From NCBI GenBank assembly GCA_003518745.1, contig DOYB01000185.1, positions 1 through 10,286 on the forward strand: DNA of 10,286 nucleotides, in the 5' to 3' direction. Positions 6,995 to 10,286 of this stretch are shown here, in pieces. Position 1 is the first letter of the stretch. Every line of letters begins with the position of its first letter. Under the pieces are notes generated by a model that saw nothing but the letters and a program-made list of their open reading frames with translations, searched no databases and was not told the DNA's origin. Source of the stretch: Selenomonas sp. (GTDB lineage Bacteria > Bacillota > Negativicutes > Selenomonadales > Selenomonadaceae). A program made the position numbers and the translations under genes.

Positions 6995-7828
6995 TCACGC
7001 AGGATTCCTGAATTTATCGATAAATCTGGTGAATAGTCCTCTCTTGACCACGTTATTGACATTTTCCGTAACATCCTGAGCCCTGCTGCAATAGCTTGAA
7101 ACAAGCTCTTCATACCCTCTTTGCAGCGCAGAGCCCGGCGCCGCAAACATGAGAGGCTGTCCACTGCGTATGGCACGACTTGCAGATGCGAAATCATTTG
7201 GCAGATGGTAGAAGAATTTCTCTCCCATCAATTTCTCCACATCATCAGAACGCACAAACTTTTGGGAATTCGAGCGATTTTCTATCAAACGTATTTTGTT
7301 TTCCTCATATTCAAACCTAATCAGGGTATCATACCCCACCTTATAGTTTTTGATAGCCGGCAGGAAATCTATTACCCCTATATAATTGATAATGGTACTC
7401 ATATCCAGCATAGCCATGTTCAAAGTGCTGAATACAGGCGTAAGGTCCAGCACAATAAAATTAAACCATGAAAGCCTGCGTATAATCTGCTCAACACCTG
7501 CCACATCTACCGAATACGCATCTTCAATATTATGTGGAGGGGCAAGCACCGAAAAGGCTATGCCTCCCCATCTGTATTCTGTAAGATATTCCATTACATC
7601 AAAATCTTCAGGATTTTCAAGAACGGCCTTCTGCGCGTCAAAAATCGTAACCCGACTGGAAAGATGGAGATAACTCATGACATCTCCAAATTGCAAATCA
7701 AGATCGACCAAACATGTATTATAGCCTTCCTTCGCAAATCCAGCAGCCAGGTTGATAGCAGTAAGGGTTTTTCCTATGCCTGCTGACGTACTGAAGACCG
7801 CAATGATAACATTGCTATGTCTTACCAT
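6995..7828 (-). CDS. tadZ: Short TadZ-like ParA/MinD-family protein without receiver domain
   Basis: A 277-residue ParA/MinD-type protein in the position of tadZ. It begins straight with the ATPase fold: STSAGIGKTL at 13-22 keeps the P-loop Lys20 and Thr21 but has Ser15 where ParA/MinD proteins carry the signature lysine. LVDLDLQFGD (40-49) is shared almost exactly with the neighbouring cpaE. The Walker B strand FIVLDLTPV (124-132) lacks the DxPxG form seen in the neighbour. There is no receiver domain. The reading frame could start 13 codons earlier, at 7867, but that ATG sits inside a hairpin without a good ribosome binding site, while AAGAAGG at 7838-7844 lies nine bases before the ATG at 7828. 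Sampled lines are AT-rich (19 and 21 G+C of 60) compared with cpaE (33 of 60). The likely role is polar localisation of the pilus machine, perhaps as a partner of the next gene product. Confidence 0.87.
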   Translation of the reverse strand: MVRHSNVIIAVFSTSAGIGKTLTAINLAAGFAKEGYNTCLVDLDLQFGDVMSYLHLSSRVTIFDAQKAVLENPEDFDVMEYLTEYRWGGIAFSVLAPPHNIEDAYSVDVAGVEQIIRRLSWFNFIVLDLTPVFSTLNMAMLDMSTIINYIGVIDFLPAIKNYKVGYDTLIRFEYEENKIRLIENRSNSQKFVRSDDVEKLMGEKFFYHLPNDFASASRAIRSGQPLMFAAPGSALQRGYEELVSSYCSRAQDVTENVNNVVKRGLFTRFIDKFRNPA

Positions 7829-7837
7829 AAAGATAAA

Positions 7838-7844
7838 CCTTCTT
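7838..7844 (-). promoter_or_regulatory. Ribosome binding site that sets the short tadZ start
   Basis: AAGAAGG on the minus strand, nine bases before the ATG at 7826-7828. It lies just beyond the large hairpin, in the single-stranded segment between the hairpin and the start codon. It supports starting the protein at 7828 rather than at the ATG at 7867. Confidence 0.7.
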
Positions 7845-7848
7845 CCCA

Positions 7849-7896
7849 ACCGGAGGTATGCCGCCATGCTGCCTTAGGCAGCGGCATACCTCCGGT
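7849..7896. repeat. Large imperfect hairpin between cpaC and tadZ
   Basis: ACCGGAGGTATGCCG at 7849-7863 is perfectly complementary in inverted order to 7882-7896 (15 base pairs). Inside it, CTGCC at 7869-7873 pairs with GGCAG at 7877-7881 around a TTA loop, with a five-base bulge at 7864-7868. No T-run follows on the minus strand, so it is not an ordinary intrinsic terminator. It fills much of the 86-base gap after cpaC, the longest gap in this operon. It may stabilise the upstream cpaBC message, reduce expression of the downstream genes, or be a member of a dispersed palindromic repeat family. On the transcript the left arm carries GGAGGU, which would be hidden in the stem. Confidence 0.85.
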
Positions 7897-7914
7897 AAAC
7901 AAAACCCTGCCGAA

Positions 7915-9384
7915 TCAATAATTCTTCTTTACATCCTTGTGCAGAATAGAACCTTCATCATCTTTAGGCTTGGGCTTGGACGCTTCAGCTTCTTCAGCCG
8001 CCTCTTGTTGCATCAGCTCCACGTCAACTACTTCCCTGCTCTGCTCTTCCTTCTGTCCCTTTTTGTAGTACTCCTTCATATCCTGTGACATGCGTGTAAC
8101 GGATTGTTCTCTTTCATCCACAAGATATGGCGTTATCAAAACGACAAGCTCCTGTTTATCCTTTGTTTTAGAGGTATATTTGAAGAACTCCCCTATCACC
8201 GGAATATCTCCCAGGAAGGGTATCTTAGACACTATCTTGCTCTCAGAGGAATCCATCAGGCCACCGATGATCATGGTAGAGCCGGGCGATACCGTTACCA
8301 CCGAGTCAGTCCTCCTGCGTTCAAGCACCGGCTGTCCGTCTACAGTCTCACCATTTGGCTTGCTAATCTCAGTATGAATAGAGGAAACGATACGATTGTC
8401 AGCATCTACCAATGGACGGAACTGCAGTATTATTCCGTAGTCCTTGTATGACGTATTGGCAACCCCATTTGAATCCCGGGTTGTATAGGGTATCTGTCCA
8501 CCCACCTGAATGACCGCAGCCTCGCCGCTCATTGTGGTAATGCTGGGTCTGGACAGAATCTTCGCCCTGCTCTGTGTAACCAAGGCTTCTATTGCCACAT
8601 TTATATTATTGCGATAAGGAGTCCTGCCGGAGCCATCCCTGTAGGATTCACCGCCAAAAAATATCCCTGGCGCGGAGGCTGCTGAAATACCGCTGGATGA
8701 AAGAGCCCCGCTATAATGGAAGCCCAAGCTTTCCTTGTCCTCAGGATTAATGGCAACTACCTGCGCCTCAAGCCGTACCTGCGTAGGCGAAATCATGTGA
8801 AGCAGATCTATAACGGCCCCCGAATCCTCACTGGTCGCCCCGCCCACGGTGCCGACAGAGTTTTGAGTAGCATTCTGCGCTTGCAGCTCCAGATTCACAT
8901 TGCTGCCGACACTAATACTGTTTCCGCCTGCTCCCTTCACATAGAGCTGAGCCGTACGCAGCGCATAATTGCGTTCATATTGATCCTTTACGGTTCCCGT
9001 AAGCAGAACCTTCCCATCCACCATTTTCACATGGACATTGGGCAATCCAATAGAATTCTCGATAAGCGCGGCCAATCCCACATCCTCCGGTGACACGCCT
9101 ACGGTGTACTCGAACCTTTCGCCATATTCAGACCAGATGAAAAGCGATGTAGTTCCGGGTTTATGAGCCACAAGAAGAAACTCTGTTTCAGAATCAGGAA
9201 TCTCGACTATAGTCGCGATATCTGGATTACCTATAGCAATCCTTTGAATAGGGCTGGGCATCTCCATATAACGCGAGGTATTTACATCCAGGCGCAAAAG
9301 GGTTCCTGCAGACACAGCGGGGACCGTAAGGGAAAAGGACACTGCCCCCAGAAATGCTATCCTGCCCAACAAATTCAAATTCAC
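7915..9384 (-). CDS. cpaC: Tad outer-membrane secretin CpaC/RcpA
   Basis: This secretin forms the outer-membrane ring through which the Flp pilus leaves the cell. The 489 residues show a signal peptide with hydrophobic core at 6-22 and a likely cleavage after AVSA at 26, a CpaC-type N-terminal domain (27-97, containing GNPDIATIVEI), and a BON-like domain (100-150, with VDGKVLLTGTV). The secretin domain runs from about 190 to 422 and includes ILSRPSITTMSGEAAVIQVGG (276-296), SPGSTMIIGGL (366-376), IPFLGDIPVIGEFF (388-401) and ELVVLITPYLV (412-422). A hydrophilic Glu/Lys-rich tail (425-489) follows. The start codon is GTG, nine bases after the cpaB stop, with only a weak GAGATGG upstream; translation is probably coupled to cpaB. 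A secretin here is direct evidence that the host has an outer membrane. Confidence 0.96.
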   Translation of the reverse strand: MNLNLLGRIAFLGAVSFSLTVPAVSAGTLLRLDVNTSRYMEMPSPIQRIAIGNPDIATIVEIPDSETEFLLVAHKPGTTSLFIWSEYGERFEYTVGVSPEDVGLAALIENSIGLPNVHVKMVDGKVLLTGTVKDQYERNYALRTAQLYVKGAGGNSISVGSNVNLELQAQNATQNSVGTVGGATSEDSGAVIDLLHMISPTQVRLEAQVVAINPEDKESLGFHYSGALSSSGISAASAPGIFFGGESYRDGSGRTPYRNNINVAIEALVTQSRAKILSRPSITTMSGEAAVIQVGGQIPYTTRDSNGVANTSYKDYGIILQFRPLVDADNRIVSSIHTEISKPNGETVDGQPVLERRRTDSVVTVSPGSTMIIGGLMDSSESKIVSKIPFLGDIPVIGEFFKYTSKTKDKQELVVLITPYLVDEREQSVTRMSQDMKEYYKKGQKEEQSREVVDVELMQQEAAEEAEASKPKPKDDEGSILHKDVKKNY

Positions 9385-9393
9385 GATACCATC

Positions 9394-10286
9394 TCATTTC
9401 TGCGTTATTTTATCGCCTTGAATAATTTCATACCTCGAATGTGACTGCTGCCCAACCTCTGCGGGTGCCTGTACAGGGGCAGGCGCGGCAACCGCCGGAG
9501 CAGGTGCCTGCACCGGTTTTGCCTGAACCGCCGCATTTTGATTCTGAGGCTTGACCATGCTGTTCATTGTGAAATCCGTTTGTGAAACACTTATTGAACT
9601 GGGATGCGGCGGGCGAAGGGTAAGGTATATCTCTCCCAGAGCCGCGGCAGATACCAGTGCCATAGCCTCCTCCGGCAAAAGAGCCAACGTCGCTATAGTA
9701 GGATCCTCGCTGCTTGCCTTTGCGACCGAAACATCCACATCCACCGTCGAAGAATCAGATTCGCCTGAGTCCTTGTTTATGCTGAGAAGCAGCACGTTCT
9801 GCAGCAGCATACGGCTCTTGGCCGAATACTCATCCTTCTGAACAAGTATCACATCCACATGATTACCGGCTTTAGCAAAACCAGCGACGCCCGTAATATT
9901 GCTTACCCCGATTGACACCGCGCGACAATCAGGCGGAATACTGTCGGCCAGACCTGTGTTGGTGTTGTCCGAAAAAAGCTTTTTAGATGTGATGATATCC
10001 CCCGCATAAATGCTGACACCCGCGGGACGTCCCACGGCTGAGGCGAATGAATCCAAGGCTCCCAGGGGAACCGTATCAGCAGGCACTTGCTTGATCTCAA
10101 GCAATCTCTCGTTTATGATAGTATGGGCCGCAATGTCAGATTTCGCGACAAGCACAGTCTTCTTCTCCAACTGCGGTGCCGGCTGCTGTTCAGTTACCTC
10201 CTCCACATAGTCACCGGATCCTAACAGCGAGAATCCGGCGTAAGCAACAATCAGCATAGCAAGCCCCGCGCCTAATGCCAGCAATA
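9394..10286 (-). CDS. cpaB: Tad pilus assembly protein CpaB/RcpC (5' end cut by window edge)
   Basis: CpaB/RcpC is anchored in the inner membrane and works with the secretin in the periplasm. The frame is open to the right edge; the first possible start in view is a TTG at 10284, but the true start probably lies outside. Seen in order from there: a membrane segment (1-22, ending SLLGSG), a SAF domain at about 43-103 (VLVAKSDIAAHTIINERLL, then VGRPAGVSIYAGDIIT), the RcpC-specific domain at about 120-225 (RAVSIGVSNITGVAGFAKAG, then VDVILVQKD), and a Pro/Ala-rich linker (249-276) before a short C-terminal motif SRYEIIQGDK. It is the first gene of the operon seen here and is followed closely by cpaC. 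Flp pilin and TadV genes, usual upstream neighbours, would lie beyond the edge if present. Confidence 0.94.
   Translation of the reverse strand, partial: LLALGAGLAMLIVAYAGFSLLGSGDYVEEVTEQQPAPQLEKKTVLVAKSDIAAHTIINERLLEIKQVPADTVPLGALDSFASAVGRPAGVSIYAGDIITSKKLFSDNTNTGLADSIPPDCRAVSIGVSNITGVAGFAKAGNHVDVILVQKDEYSAKSRMLLQNVLLLSINKDSGESDSSTVDVDVSVAKASSEDPTIATLALLPEEAMALVSAAALGEIYLTLRPPHPSSISVSQTDFTMNSMVKPQNQNAAVQAKPVQAPAPAVAAPAPVQAPAEVGQQSHSRYEIIQGDKITQK

Noticed and set aside
7822..7887. A 21-codon reading frame on the minus strand starting inside the hairpin and ending across the tadZ start, preceded by GGAGG
   Set aside because: GGAGG is only one base from its ATG, too close for normal initiation, and the site is buried in the stem. 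Most of the codons are set by the palindrome.
7849..7896. Hairpin as an intrinsic terminator after cpaC
   Set aside because: The bases following it on the minus strand are TGGGAAGAAGG, with no T-run, and the downstream genes belong to the same system.
9394..9540. Pro/Ala-rich repeats in CpaB as a possible DNA repeat array
   Set aside because: The repeat is an irregular low-complexity protein linker with no regular DNA unit.

Overview
The window carries the distal part of a Tad/Flp (type IVc) pilus assembly operon. It reads right to left on the minus strand, and the N-terminal part of ruvC follows on the same strand. The operon encodes an outer-membrane secretin (CpaC), so the host should have an outer membrane. 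Moderate G+C and strong AGGAGG-type ribosome binding sites fit a diderm Firmicute, for example Negativicutes/Selenomonadales. That placement is an inference; no 16S or other phylogenetic marker is present.

Layout in transcription order: cpaB/rcpC (5' end cut by the window), cpaC/rcpA (secretin, GTG start), an 86-base gap with a large imperfect hairpin, a short ParA/MinD-like TadZ, a second CpaE/TadZ with a receiver domain fused to a ParA-like domain, tadB, tadA/cpaF (motor ATPase), tadC (ATGA overlap with tadA), a 596-residue TadG-like protein with one membrane segment, a Rho-independent terminator, then a promoter and ruvC (cut by the left edge). Apart from the 86-base gap, spacing within the operon is short (from a 4-base overlap to 47 bases), which suggests one transcription unit. 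The operon promoter, the Flp pilin, the prepilin peptidase TadV, TadD and TadE/TadF are not in the window.

How the genes work together, from knowledge of the family: TadA hydrolyses ATP under the inner-membrane platform TadB/TadC. CpaE/TadZ proteins localise the machine. CpaB and CpaC form the periplasmic and outer-membrane conduit. TadE/F/G-type proteins act as minor pilins or pilus-associated factors.

The most interesting point is the pair of adjacent ParA-like proteins. Their Walker A defects are complementary: the first keeps the P-loop lysine but lacks the ParA/MinD signature lysine, and the second keeps the signature lysine but has arginine in place of the P-loop lysine. In this family the signature lysine acts across the dimer interface, so the pair could form a heterodimer with one composite ATP site. 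Other points are the order tadB-tadA-tadC instead of the usual tadA-tadB-tadC, the hairpin before tadZ, and the lower G+C of tadG and the first tadZ.
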